A stretch of DNA of 64,000 nucleotides. It comes from Amycolatopsis eburnea. Lineage in GTDB: Bacteria > Actinomycetota > Actinomycetes > Mycobacteriales > Pseudonocardiaceae. Made by a program: the position numbers and the translations under genes. The stretch spans positions 1 through 64,000 of the forward strand of contig NZ_RSEC01000048.1 in assembly GCF_003937945.1 (NCBI RefSeq), in the 5' to 3' direction. Under the pieces are notes generated by a model. The model was not told the origin of the DNA. It saw only the letters and a list, made by a program, of their open reading frames with translations, and made no database searches. Shown here in pieces: positions 1-7,771 of this stretch (the stretch's first letter is position 1; every line of letters starts with the position of its first letter).

Positions 1-893
1 CCGACGCCACCTGGGACCACACCGCCCGCGCCGCCACCCGCGTCACCGCCCTCGTCCTGCCCGCCGCGACCTACACCCGCCTCAACGGACGCCTCGACTC
101 CCTACGCACCCATGTGGCCGAAGCCGCCGCCCGCCCGCGGAAACCACAGAACAGCAAAGGCGAAGCCAGCATCGACCTCTCCGCCGGGCACGACGGCGAA
201 CCGTTGCTGGCCGGGACCTATGTCGACTACGACCCCGCACCGCGGGAATACGAACTCGCCGTCGCCCAGACCGTGCTGCACACCCACAACCGCATCACCG
301 ACCTCTACAACACCCCCCACAACCAGCTCGACCAACAGCTACGGTTGACGGTGGAGGCGTTGCGGGAACGGCAGGAACACGACCTGATCAACAACACCGA
401 CTTCGGGCTCCTGCACAACGCCGGGCTCAAACACCGGCTCACCACCCGCAGCGGGCCACCGACGCCGTTGGACATGGACGATCTGCTCTGCCGCCGCCGC
501 AAAACCAAGTTCTTCCTCGCCCATCCGCGGGCGATCGCCGCGTTCGGGCGGGCCTGCACCGCCCACCGGGTCTACCCCGACACCATCGTGCTAGACGGGA
601 AACGAGTGAACGCCTGGCGCGGCGTCCCGATCCTCCCGTGCGACAAGATCCCGGTGACCGAGGCCGGGACCACGTCGATCCTGGCGATGCGCACCGGCGA
701 AGACGACGCCGGGGTGATCGGGTTGCGGCCCAAGGAACTCCCGGACGAATACCAGCCCGGGGTCAACGTCCGGCTGATGGGCACTGGGGACCGGGCCGTC
801 ACTTCCTACCTCGTCAGCGCCTACCACTCCGCCGCGGTGCTCGTCCCCGACGCACTCGGCGTCCTCGACGACGTGGAGGTCGGGCTCGCATGA
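1..893 (+). CDS. Family 2B encapsulin shell protein, 5' truncated by window
   Basis: The reading frame is already open at base 3 and runs to TGA at 891-893. The first visible residues (…TWDHTARAATRVTALVLPAATY…) resemble the end of a cyclic-nucleotide-binding (Crp-like) domain. After about 50 residues the HK97-fold shell region follows, with family 2 encapsulin signatures: AGTYVDYDPAPREYEL, QQLRLTVEALRERQEHDLIN, FFLAHPRAIAAFGR, VLDGKRVNAWRGVPILPCDK, TTSILAMRTGE and YLVSAYHSAAVLVPDALG. Family 2 encapsulins assemble into icosahedral protein shells that store a cargo enzyme in the cytoplasm; the 2B type carries the nucleotide-binding domain. The next gene overlaps by four bases and encodes a prenyl synthase, the usual 2B cargo class. 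The start codon and most of the regulatory domain lie outside the window. The family call is firm; ligand and cargo loading are inferred. Confidence 0.88.
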   Translation, partial: DATWDHTARAATRVTALVLPAATYTRLNGRLDSLRTHVAEAAARPRKPQNSKGEASIDLSAGHDGEPLLAGTYVDYDPAPREYELAVAQTVLHTHNRITDLYNTPHNQLDQQLRLTVEALRERQEHDLINNTDFGLLHNAGLKHRLTTRSGPPTPLDMDDLLCRRRKTKFFLAHPRAIAAFGRACTAHRVYPDTIVLDGKRVNAWRGVPILPCDKIPVTEAGTTSILAMRTGEDDAGVIGLRPKELPDEYQPGVNVRLMGTGDRAVTSYLVSAYHSAAVLVPDALGVLDDVEVGLA

Positions 894-1900
894 CGACCAT
901 GGACGCACGCACCGCGGCCCGTCCGCTCACCGATGTCCTCGCGTGGAGCAAGGGGCTGGTCGACCCGGCGCTGCGCGCCACCGCGGACCGGCTGCCGGAA
1001 GTGATGCGGCGGGTGGCCGGCTACCACTTCGGCTGGTGGGACGCGCAGGGCACGCCGTCGGCGGCGGACGGTGGCAAAGCACTGCGGCCCGCGCTGGTCC
1101 TGCTGTGCGCGGAGGCGGCGGGCGGCGATCCGGCGGACGCCGTGCCCGCGGCCGTCGCGGTGGAACTGGTGCACAACTTTTCGCTGCTGCACGACGACAT
1201 CATGGACGGCGACACGACCCGCCGGCACCGCGCGACGGCGTGGACGGTGTTCGGCACCGGACCCGCGGTGCTCGCCGGGGACGCGTTGCTGAGCCTGGCG
1301 TTCGAGGAACTGACCCGCGAGGGCGCGAAACTGCTGTCCCAGGGCGTGCTCGCGCTGCTGGAAGGCCAGGCCGCCGACCTCGACTTCGAGCAGCGCGACG
1401 ACGTGACGCCCCCGGAGTGCGTCCGGATGGCCACCGGCAAGACGGCGGCCCTGATCGGCGCGGCCTGCGAACTCGGCGCCCTGCACGGCACCCGGCCGCC
1501 GGCCCGGTTCGGCGCGTTCGGCCGCGCGGTCGGGCTGGCGTTCCAGCACGTCGACGACCTGCTCGGGATCTGGGGCGATCCCGCGGAGACGGGCAAACCG
1601 GTGTACTCGGACCTGCAGAACCGCAAGAAGTCCCTCCCCGTGGTGACGGCCTTGTCGTCGGGCACCGAGGCGGGCGCGGAACTGGCATCGCTCTACGCTG
1701 GCACGGACCCCTTGGACGACGCGCAACTGACCCGCGCGGCCTCCCTGGTGGAGTCGGCGGGCGGCCGCCAGTGGAGCCAGGCCCAGGCGGCGGCGCTGGT
1801 CGCGAAAGGACTGCGGGAACTGGCATCGGCCAACCCGGTCCCGCGGCCGGCGGCGGAGCTGGCGGCTTTGGCGCGGCTGATCACGACCCGGACACACTGA
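890..1900 (+). CDS. Polyprenyl diphosphate synthase, probable encapsulin cargo
   Basis: A 336-residue trans-isoprenyl diphosphate synthase. The first aspartate-rich motif is LLHDDIMDGD, followed by TRRHRATAW; the second is FQHVDDLLGIWGDP, followed by the Lys-rich GKPVYSDLQNRKKSLPVV. These bind Mg-diphosphate and the isoprenoid substrates during head-to-tail condensation of IPP with an allylic diphosphate; product length cannot be read from sequence. The ATG at 890 overlaps the TGA of the encapsulin gene (ATGA), so the two are translationally coupled. In family 2B encapsulin operons this enzyme class is the recurrent cargo, with a disordered terminal segment targeting it to the shell; the first ~10 residues (MTTMDARTAARP) could be such a segment but this is inference. 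No methyltransferase or 2-methylisoborneol synthase lies downstream. Confidence 0.9.
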   Translation: MTTMDARTAARPLTDVLAWSKGLVDPALRATADRLPEVMRRVAGYHFGWWDAQGTPSAADGGKALRPALVLLCAEAAGGDPADAVPAAVAVELVHNFSLLHDDIMDGDTTRRHRATAWTVFGTGPAVLAGDALLSLAFEELTREGAKLLSQGVLALLEGQAADLDFEQRDDVTPPECVRMATGKTAALIGAACELGALHGTRPPARFGAFGRAVGLAFQHVDDLLGIWGDPAETGKPVYSDLQNRKKSLPVVTALSSGTEAGAELASLYAGTDPLDDAQLTRAASLVESAGGRQWSQAQAAALVAKGLRELASANPVPRPAAELAALARLITTRTH

Positions 1901-1950
1901 GGCCCGGGCTCGCACGTGCGGCCGGCGCGGCCGCACGTGCGAGCCTCAGT
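1896..1950. terminator. Bidirectional hairpin terminator between convergent genes
   Basis: A perfect 17-bp stem (1908-1924 with 1928-1944) closes on a three-base loop, GCG. An outer ACTGAGGC/GCCTCAGT pair (1896-1903 with 1943-1950) extends it across a small bulge. It overlaps the last codons of the prenyl synthase and abuts the stop of the convergent CapA-like gene, so it can end transcription from both sides. There is no U-tract, as is common in high-G+C actinomycetes. Confidence 0.8.
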
Positions 1951-3075
1951 TCACTTGCCCGGGCGGGTCAAGCCGTCCTTGTCCGCCCCCAAGCTCAAGA
2001 TGTTCTTGTCCGTGTCCGACAGGGCCTTGGTGACCTGCGCCGACGCCGGCGAAGTCGACAAGTTGATCAGCCGGATCGGGTCGTCCAGCTTGATCAGCGT
2101 CGGGACGTACTCCGCCTTGTCGACCTTCCAGCGGTCGCCGTCGCGCACGAACCGGAACCGGGCCGCCGCGCCTTCTTCGGTGTCGCCGCGGGGTTCCGAG
2201 TGGCGGGCGATGCTGTTGCCCAGCCCGTAGGCCACCCACTTTTCGCCGATCTTCTCGAACGGCTGGACCACGTGGGCGTGGTGGCCGATGATCAGGTCGA
2301 CGTCGTCCGACGCCAGGATCTTCTTCGCCTGCGACCGCTGCTCCGCCGTCGGCTCGTGCTGGTACTCGACCCCCCAGTGCAGGCTCGCGATCACGACCTG
2401 CGCCCCCGCCTCGCGCGCCTTGCGCGCCGCCGACAGGACGTCGTCGACGTCGATCCGGTTGGCCAGCCACGGTTTGCCCGCCGGGACCTCGATGCCGTTG
2501 AACCCGAAGGCGTACGACACCTGCGCGACCTTGACACCCTGGACGTCCATGACCAGCGGTTTCGCCGCTTCCGAAGCCGAGCGGGCCGATCCGGTGTGCT
2601 TGACGCCGATCGCGTCGAGCTTGTCCAGCGTGCGCGAGACGCCGGCCGCGCCCTGGTCGATCGTGTGGTTCGACGACGTCGAGCACGTGTCGTAACCGGT
2701 GTCCTTGAGCGCGTCCGCGATCTCCGGCGGCGCGCTGAACGACGGGTACCCGCTGTACGGCCCGCCTTCCGGCGCCAGCGGCGTCTCGAGGTGGCAGATC
2801 CCGAGATCCGCGCCGGAGATCAGCGGCTTGATCCCGGCCAGCAGTGGCCGGTAGTCGATCTTGCCGCCGCCGTCGGCCTCGGCCTGCTCGGTCAGCGCGG
2901 GGTGGATCAGGACGTCGCCGGTCGCGACGACGCTGAACGAGCCGTCCGGGGCGGCCGCCGTCGACGACCCGGTCTCCGGGAACGGCGTGGGGGCCGGGCC
3001 GGACTGCGGCGGGCTGCTGCAGCCGGCCACCAGGACGGCGACCCCGGCGAGCGCGGCGACGCGGTGCTTCGTCAT
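1951..3075 (-). CDS. CapA-family lipoprotein (PGA_cap metallophosphatase fold)
   Basis: A 374-residue exported lipoprotein. MTKHRVAALAGVAVLVAGCSS is a signal peptide with lipobox (VAGC), followed by a Pro/Ser/Thr linker. The domain has the bacterial capsule-synthesis/PGA_cap pattern: VVATGDVLIHP near its start, SSNHTIDQG in the middle, then ASLHWGVEY and GHHAHVVQPFE, which supply the metal-binding His/Asp/Asn set of this calcineurin-like fold. Relatives act in poly-gamma-glutamate or capsule assembly, but many actinomycete members stand alone without capBC, as here, so the substrate is unknown. ATG at 3075 was chosen over upstream in-frame starts because AGGAGGGG lies just before it. It is monocistronic, with a strong terminator at its 3' side. 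Confidence 0.85.
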   Translation of the reverse strand: MTKHRVAALAGVAVLVAGCSSPPQSGPAPTPFPETGSSTAAAPDGSFSVVATGDVLIHPALTEQAEADGGGKIDYRPLLAGIKPLISGADLGICHLETPLAPEGGPYSGYPSFSAPPEIADALKDTGYDTCSTSSNHTIDQGAAGVSRTLDKLDAIGVKHTGSARSASEAAKPLVMDVQGVKVAQVSYAFGFNGIEVPAGKPWLANRIDVDDVLSAARKAREAGAQVVIASLHWGVEYQHEPTAEQRSQAKKILASDDVDLIIGHHAHVVQPFEKIGEKWVAYGLGNSIARHSEPRGDTEEGAAARFRFVRDGDRWKVDKAEYVPTLIKLDDPIRLINLSTSPASAQVTKALSDTDKNILSLGADKDGLTRPGK

Positions 3076-3391
3076 CGGTCCCCTCCTGCTGTCGTCCGGC
3101 CATCCTGCCAGCCGGGCGAACCCGGCAGAGACGGCATCCCGGTCATCGACAACTCCCACCACAGTCGACAACACCGATCAGAACATTCGCACAGGACAAA
3201 ACCGGACAACGCGCAGCCCAGCGGGGAAAAAATACGATAAATGAGAGCCACGTGTGCCACGATGCAACTACGGAGAGTAGGTCTCGCTCCGCTAACTGCG
3301 CCTTGACGCTGCACGAACGGGTGTTTTGTAATACCAGTCACTCAGCGGCGCCCGCGCGCGCCACTCGACCCCGGCCTCCTTGGGAGCAACG
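3076..3391. promoter_or_regulatory. Divergent intergenic region, CapA gene / sugar ABC operon
   Basis: This 316-bp gap holds no plausible gene. It must contain the CapA-gene promoter (left) and the sugar-importer promoter (right). It has A+T-rich patches around 3226-3242 and 3321-3333. The one recognisable site is a FadR-type operator listed separately; GGGAG at 3382-3386 is the ribosome-binding site of the lipoprotein gene. Confidence 0.5.
3326..3336. promoter_or_regulatory. Putative GntR/FadR-type operator
   Basis: TTGTAATACCA matches the FadR-subfamily consensus TNGTNNNACNA at every fixed position and lies 55 bp upstream of the sugar-binding-protein start. The fourth gene of the downstream operon encodes a GntR regulator with an FCD-type C-terminal domain, so an autoregulatory repression loop is likely. 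Function is inferred from motif and context only. Confidence 0.55.
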
Positions 3392-4417
3392 ATGTCCCCA
3401 CACTCGCACAGGCTGCGTGCCTGGAGCGCTGTTGGTTGTTGTTTGATTTCCGGCGCTCTGCTGGCCTCCTGCTCCTCCGGCAAAGACACCGCAGCACCGC
3501 AGCAGCAGGCACCGGCCAACGGCAAGATCACGCTGTACTACCTGCAGAAGCAGGGTGACCAGCAGTACTTCGTCGAGCAGGCGCAGGGCGCGCAGGAGAA
3601 GGCGAAGGAACTCGGCGTCGAGCTCAAGGTCGTCAACCTCGGCCAGGACGCCAACAAGGCGATCACCGAACTCGACGCCGCGGTCGCGCAGGGCGCCAAC
3701 GGCGTCGCCATCGTCGTCCCGGACCAGGCCATCGGCCCGCAGGTGATCGACAAGGCGAAGAGCGCGGGCATCCCGCTCATCGCCTCCGACGACGTCATCA
3801 AGGACGGCACCGGCGCGAAGGCCCCGTTCGTCGGCTTCAACGGCAGCCAGATGGGCGACTCGGTCGGCACCGAGGCCGGGAAGCTGTTCAAGGCCGCCGG
3901 CTGGACCGCCGCCGACACGAAGATCATCAGCGCCTACAAGCAGGACCTCACCGTCTGCACCGACCGCGTCAACGCCGCCAAGGCCGCATTCGGCAAGTCG
4001 GCCGGCGCGGACGTCCAGGTGATCGACGTCGGCACCGACAACTCCCCCGTCGACGCGCAGAACCGCTCCGGCGCGGTGATCGGCTCCAACCCGGGCGTCA
4101 AGCACTGGGTCGTCTGGGGCTGCAACGACGAGAACGAGACCGGCGTCGTGACCGCGCTCGCCAACTCCGGCGTGCAGGCAAGCAACATCATCGGCGTCGG
4201 GCTCGGCGCGTACCTCACCTGCAAGGACTGGGCCGCGGGCAAGGACACCGGCAACAAGTCCGCGCTCTACATCTCCGGCGCCGAGGTCGGCCGCTCGGCG
4301 ATCCAGGTGCTGGCGGACAAGGTGAAGAACGGCAAGGAACTGCCCGCGGAGACGATCGCGAAGACCACGATCGTCAACAAGGACAACTACAAGCAGGCCG
4401 GCGTCAACTGCACCTGA
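3392..4417 (+). CDS. Sugar ABC transporter substrate-binding lipoprotein, AraF-like
   Basis: A 341-residue periplasmic-binding-protein-like lipoprotein of the arabinose/ribose class. The signal peptide ends in LLASC, with Cys as lipid anchor. The mature part has the two-lobed sugar-binding layout: KITLYYLQKQGDQQYFVEQAQG, GVAIVVPDQAIGPQVIDKA, PLIASDD, then NPGVKHWVVWGCNDENETGVVTALANSG and NIIGVGLGAYLTC. The last two stretches are close to the E. coli AraF pattern (HPEVKHWLIVGMNDSTV… and DIIGIGINGVDAV), so L-arabinose or a similar pentose is the best guess. ATG 3392 is preferred to TTG 3380 because GGGAG sits at a proper distance. It is the first gene of the importer operon, followed by a palindromic hairpin that probably keeps its mRNA level above that of the membrane genes. 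Confidence 0.88.
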   Translation: MSPHSHRLRAWSAVGCCLISGALLASCSSGKDTAAPQQQAPANGKITLYYLQKQGDQQYFVEQAQGAQEKAKELGVELKVVNLGQDANKAITELDAAVAQGANGVAIVVPDQAIGPQVIDKAKSAGIPLIASDDVIKDGTGAKAPFVGFNGSQMGDSVGTEAGKLFKAAGWTAADTKIISAYKQDLTVCTDRVNAAKAAFGKSAGADVQVIDVGTDNSPVDAQNRSGAVIGSNPGVKHWVVWGCNDENETGVVTALANSGVQASNIIGVGLGAYLTCKDWAAGKDTGNKSALYISGAEVGRSAIQVLADKVKNGKELPAETIAKTTIVNKDNYKQAGVNCT

Positions 4418-4424
4418 CCGCACT

Positions 4425-4464
4425 CCCGGGGCCCGCACTTTCACGTGAAAGTGCGGGCCCCGGG
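4425..4464. terminator. Perfect 40-bp palindrome: intra-operon attenuator/stabiliser
   Basis: The bases 4425-4444 and 4445-4464 are exact reverse complements, giving a 20-bp arm with no spacer (an mRNA hairpin would open a few bases at the tip). It starts eight bases after the binding-protein stop and ends 22 bases before the ATPase start. Such elements commonly protect the upstream binding-protein mRNA and reduce readthrough. An in-frame GTG for the next gene lies inside the palindrome and is unlikely to be used. Confidence 0.8.
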
Positions 4465-4486
4465 CTCCGCCGTACGGAAGGCGACC

Positions 4487-6025
4487 ATGTCCTCCTCCTC
4501 ACCCGCGCTCGCCGTCGAGGGCATCGGCAAGCGCTTCTCCGGGGTCACCGCCCTCGACGACGTCTCGCTGGAGTTCCGGGCCGGTGAGGTCCTCGCGCTG
4601 ATGGGCGAGAACGGCGCCGGGAAGTCGACGCTGCTGCGCGTCCTCTCCGGCGACCAGGGCCCCGACGACGGCCGGCTCCTCCTCGACGGCACCGAGGTCG
4701 CGTTCGACACCCCGCGCGCGGCGATGGCCGCCGGCGTCCGCGTGATCTACCAGGAACCCGAGATCATCCCGCACGTTTCGGTGGCGGAGAACGTCTTCGT
4801 CGGCGAACTCCCCGCCAAGGCGCGGGTCTTCAACCGCCGCACGCTCGCGAAGGCCACGCACGACGCCCTCGTCGAGTACGGCTTCGAGGGCGTCCTCAAC
4901 CCGGCCACGCTCGGCGTCGCCCTCTCCCCCGCGCAGCGCCAGCTCGTCGAGATCCTGCGCGTGCTCACCGCCGCCACGCCGCCGAAGGTGATCGCCTTCG
5001 ACGAGCCGACGTCGTCGCTGTCGGAGCACGAGGTCGAGGCGTTGTTCCGGCTGATCGGGCGGCTGCGCGACAGCGGCGTCGCGGTCGTCTACGTCTCGCA
5101 CCGGATGAAGGAGATCTTCCAGCTGGCCGACCGCGTCGCCGTGCTGCGCGACGGGAAGCTCGTCGGCGTCCAGCAGGCCGCCGAGACCGACGAGCCCAGC
5201 CTGGTCCGGATGATGATCGGCCGCGACCTCTCGGCGCTCGAGCGCCGCGTCACCCAGGACACCGGCGACGTCGTGCTGAAGCTCGACGACGTCACCACCG
5301 ACGACGTCACCGGCATCTCGCTGCAGGTGCGCGCGGGCGAGGTCGTCTGCCTGGCCGGGCTGGTCGGCGCGGGACGTTCCGAGCTGGCCCGCGCGATCGT
5401 CGGGGACCTGCCGATCCGCTCGGGCACCGTGACCCTCGACGGCAAGCGCTTGCGGGCGAGCAACCCCGGTGACGCCGTGAAGGCGGGCATCGGCTTCGCG
5501 CCCGAAGAGCGCAAGACGGACGCGTTGCTGATGCAGCGGTCCGTACGCGACAACGTCTCCATCGCGGTCCTCGATCGCCTTCGCCGCTTCCGCGTGGTGA
5601 AGCGGGAGAAGGAACGCGCGCTCGTCGAGGAGTACGTACGCGAGCTTCGCGTGCGGACGCCGTCGATGGAGCAGGAAGTCCGCAAGCTCTCCGGCGGCAA
5701 CCAGCAGAAGGCCGTCCTCGCGCGCTGGCTCGCGCGGCGGCCGAAGCTGCTGATCCTCGACGAGCCGACGCGCGGGGTCGACGTCGGCGCGAAGGCCGAG
5801 ATCTACCGGATCATCGACGGCCTCGCCGCGGAAGGCATCGCGCTGCTGGTCATCTCCTCCGACCTGCCCGAGGTGCTGACGCTGGCCGACCGCATCCTCG
5901 TGATGCGCGCCGGGCGCCTGGCCGGCGAGATCGGACGCGAAGAAGCGACCGAGGAAGCCGTGCTGACCCTCGCCATCCCCGAAACCGAACCAGCCGTGGA
6001 AGAAGCCCAGGAGATCGGCGCATGA
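4487..6025 (+). CDS. Sugar ABC transporter ATP-binding protein, AraG/MglA-like
   Basis: A 512-residue tandem ATPase. The first domain has Walker A GENGAGKST, a reduced signature (LSPAQRQLVEI) and Walker B VIAFDEPTSSL. The second has a degenerate P-loop (GLVGAGRSEL), a canonical signature LSGGNQQKAVLARWL and LLILDEPTRGVDVG. One intact and one degenerate P-loop is normal for this CUT2 class of sugar importers. Together with the binding protein and permease it drives ATP-dependent pentose uptake. The ATG at 4487 has GGAAGG just upstream; the longer GTG start at 4445 falls inside the 40-bp palindrome and is rejected. It overlaps the permease gene by four bases (ATGA). Confidence 0.92.
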   Translation: MSSSSPALAVEGIGKRFSGVTALDDVSLEFRAGEVLALMGENGAGKSTLLRVLSGDQGPDDGRLLLDGTEVAFDTPRAAMAAGVRVIYQEPEIIPHVSVAENVFVGELPAKARVFNRRTLAKATHDALVEYGFEGVLNPATLGVALSPAQRQLVEILRVLTAATPPKVIAFDEPTSSLSEHEVEALFRLIGRLRDSGVAVVYVSHRMKEIFQLADRVAVLRDGKLVGVQQAAETDEPSLVRMMIGRDLSALERRVTQDTGDVVLKLDDVTTDDVTGISLQVRAGEVVCLAGLVGAGRSELARAIVGDLPIRSGTVTLDGKRLRASNPGDAVKAGIGFAPEERKTDALLMQRSVRDNVSIAVLDRLRRFRVVKREKERALVEEYVRELRVRTPSMEQEVRKLSGGNQQKAVLARWLARRPKLLILDEPTRGVDVGAKAEIYRIIDGLAAEGIALLVISSDLPEVLTLADRILVMRAGRLAGEIGREEATEEAVLTLAIPETEPAVEEAQEIGA

Positions 6026-7047
6026 GCACCCCCACCAAGGAAACTTCGGCTCCCGCCGCACCGGCGCAAACTAGCGCCGCGCGTCGCGTGCTGACCGGCA
6101 TCGGCGTGCAGAACTCCAGCCTGATCATCACGCTCATCGCGCTGGTGATCCTGCTGAGCGTGCTGAACGAGAACTTCTTCCGCACCAACAACCTGCTGCT
6201 GATCGGCAGCGCGATCACCATCATGGGGCTGCTGGCCCTGGTGCAGACGCTGGTGATCATCCTGGGCGCGCTGGACATCTCGGTCGGCTCGATGGCCGGG
6301 CTCGCCTCGGTCGTCTCGGCGATGGTGTTCACCTCGACCGGCAACTCCGAGGTCGGCATCCTCGCCGCGGTCGGCGTCGGCATCCTGTGCGGCCTGGTCA
6401 ACGGCATGATCATCATCTTCGGCCGGGTCAACCCGGTGGTCGCGACGCTGGCGATGCTGGCCACCTACAAGGGCATCGCGCAGGTGATCTCCGACGGCAA
6501 GGCGCAGGGCTACACCGGCGGCGACGACCTGTTCATCTTCCTGGCCAAGGGGTCCGTGCTCGGGCTGCCGTCACTGGTGTGGGTGTTCCTGATCGTCGCG
6601 GCGCTGCTGCACTTCCTGCTCAAGTACACCGACATCGGCCGCAACGTCTACGCCATCGGCGGCAACGACACCGCGGCGCGGCTGGCCGGCATCAACATCA
6701 ACCGGTACATCATCGGTGTGTACGCCCTCGTCGGCGTGGTCGCGGCGATCGCGGGCGTGCTGATCACCGCGCGCACCGGTTCCGGCCAGCCGACGTCCGG
6801 CTCGGAAGGCCTGGAGCTGCAGGCCGTCACCGGCGCCGCGCTCGGCGGGACGATGCTCAAGGGCGGCCGCGGCTCGATCATCTCCACCGTGCTCGCGGTG
6901 ATCATCCTGGGCGTGCTCGACAACGGCATGTCCGGGCTGGGCATCAACCCGTTCTGGCAGAACGTCGCCCACGGCGCGCTGCTCGTGATCGCGGTCGTGC
7001 TGCAGCAGCTGCGCAGCGGGGAGCGCCGCGTCGGCCTGCCGGAGTGA
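6022..7047 (+). CDS. Sugar ABC transporter permease, AraH/RbsC-like
   Basis: A 341-residue polytopic membrane protein of the BPD_transp_2 (CUT2) family, with about nine to ten hydrophobic segments. Family landmarks are LDISVGSMAGLASVVSAM in the first half, and YAIGGNDTAARLAGINI with TGAALGGTMLKGGRGSI in the second, the last being the region that contacts the ATPase. It forms the transmembrane channel of the importer. The start overlaps the ATPase stop (ATGA), and its own stop overlaps the regulator start (GTGA), so araF-like to GntR forms one unit. Confidence 0.92.
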   Translation: MSTPTKETSAPAAPAQTSAARRVLTGIGVQNSSLIITLIALVILLSVLNENFFRTNNLLLIGSAITIMGLLALVQTLVIILGALDISVGSMAGLASVVSAMVFTSTGNSEVGILAAVGVGILCGLVNGMIIIFGRVNPVVATLAMLATYKGIAQVISDGKAQGYTGGDDLFIFLAKGSVLGLPSLVWVFLIVAALLHFLLKYTDIGRNVYAIGGNDTAARLAGININRYIIGVYALVGVVAAIAGVLITARTGSGQPTSGSEGLELQAVTGAALGGTMLKGGRGSIISTVLAVIILGVLDNGMSGLGINPFWQNVAHGALLVIAVVLQQLRSGERRVGLPE

Positions 7048-7700
7048 ACCTCCACGCCCGGATCGTCGACGAGCTGGGCAGGCTGATCGTCGAAGGCGTC
7101 CTCGGGGACGGGCAGCCGCTCGTCCCCGAGGAACTCGGGCGGCGCTTCTCGGCGTCCCGCACGGTGGTGCGCGAGGCGCTGCGCGTGCTGGAGTCCAAGG
7201 GCATGGTCACCGCGCGCCCACGGGTCGGCACGTGGACGCTGCCGCCCGAGGCGTGGGACGCGATCGACCCGGACGTCATCGCCTGGCGCGTCAACGGACC
7301 CGGCCGCCGCGAGCACCTGCGGGAATTGCTGGAACTGCGGCTGATGCTCGAACCGCAGGCGGCGCGGCTGGCCGCGCGGCACCGGCGGCCCGACGAGCTG
7401 TCGGCGATGGCCGCGGCGTACGAGCTGATGGCGGACGCGGTCGAGCGGTCCGACGCGGCGGCGTTCCGGGAAGCCGACTCGCGGTTCCACGCGGCGCTGA
7501 TCCGCGCCTCGGGCAACGCGCTCATCGCGCAGCTGCGGGTGCCGGTCGTGGCGGCGCTGCGGGCGCACGGCGAGCCGATGGAGCTCGTCGCGCATTCCCG
7601 CGTGCTGACGCTGGTGCTGGCGAAGAACGCCGACGGGGCCGAAGCGGCGTCGCGGAGATTGCTGGAAACCGTTGCGCCGTACCGCTCACCGGCACCTTGA
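7044..7700 (+). CDS. GntR/FadR-family transcriptional regulator
   Basis: A 218-residue regulator starting at a GTG that overlaps the permease TGA. The N-terminal winged helix reads ARIVDELGRLIVEGVLGDGQPLVPEELGRRFSASRTVVREALRVLESKGMV, typical of FadR-subfamily GntR proteins. The C-terminal FCD-type helical domain has the metal/ligand pattern ELRLMLEPQAARLAA, then DSRFHAALIRASGN. FCD regulators usually repress sugar-acid or carbohydrate genes and release DNA on binding a pathway intermediate. A site matching the FadR-type consensus lies ahead of the operon (3326-3336), suggesting negative autoregulation. The effector is unknown; arabinose or a hexuronate metabolite would fit the neighbours. Confidence 0.87.
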   Translation: MNLHARIVDELGRLIVEGVLGDGQPLVPEELGRRFSASRTVVREALRVLESKGMVTARPRVGTWTLPPEAWDAIDPDVIAWRVNGPGRREHLRELLELRLMLEPQAARLAARHRRPDELSAMAAAYELMADAVERSDAAAFREADSRFHAALIRASGNALIAQLRVPVVAALRAHGEPMELVAHSRVLTLVLAKNADGAEAASRRLLETVAPYRSPAP

Positions 7701-7771
7701 CACGTCCACCGGGAAGCGCTTCACTCGCTGCGACCGACCCGCCGCCATGAGGTGCTGAGGAGGACGCTTCC

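Noticed and set aside
638..889. Long upstream extension of the prenyl synthase reading frame
   Set aside because: It runs antisense-style through the encapsulin gene in another frame with Arg/Gly-rich nonsense; the ATG at 890 gives the proper family N-terminus.
943..3240. A 765-residue open frame across the prenyl synthase and CapA genes
   Set aside because: Arg/Gly/Ala-rich shadow frame typical of high-G+C DNA; no domain is seen and it spans a terminator and two real genes.
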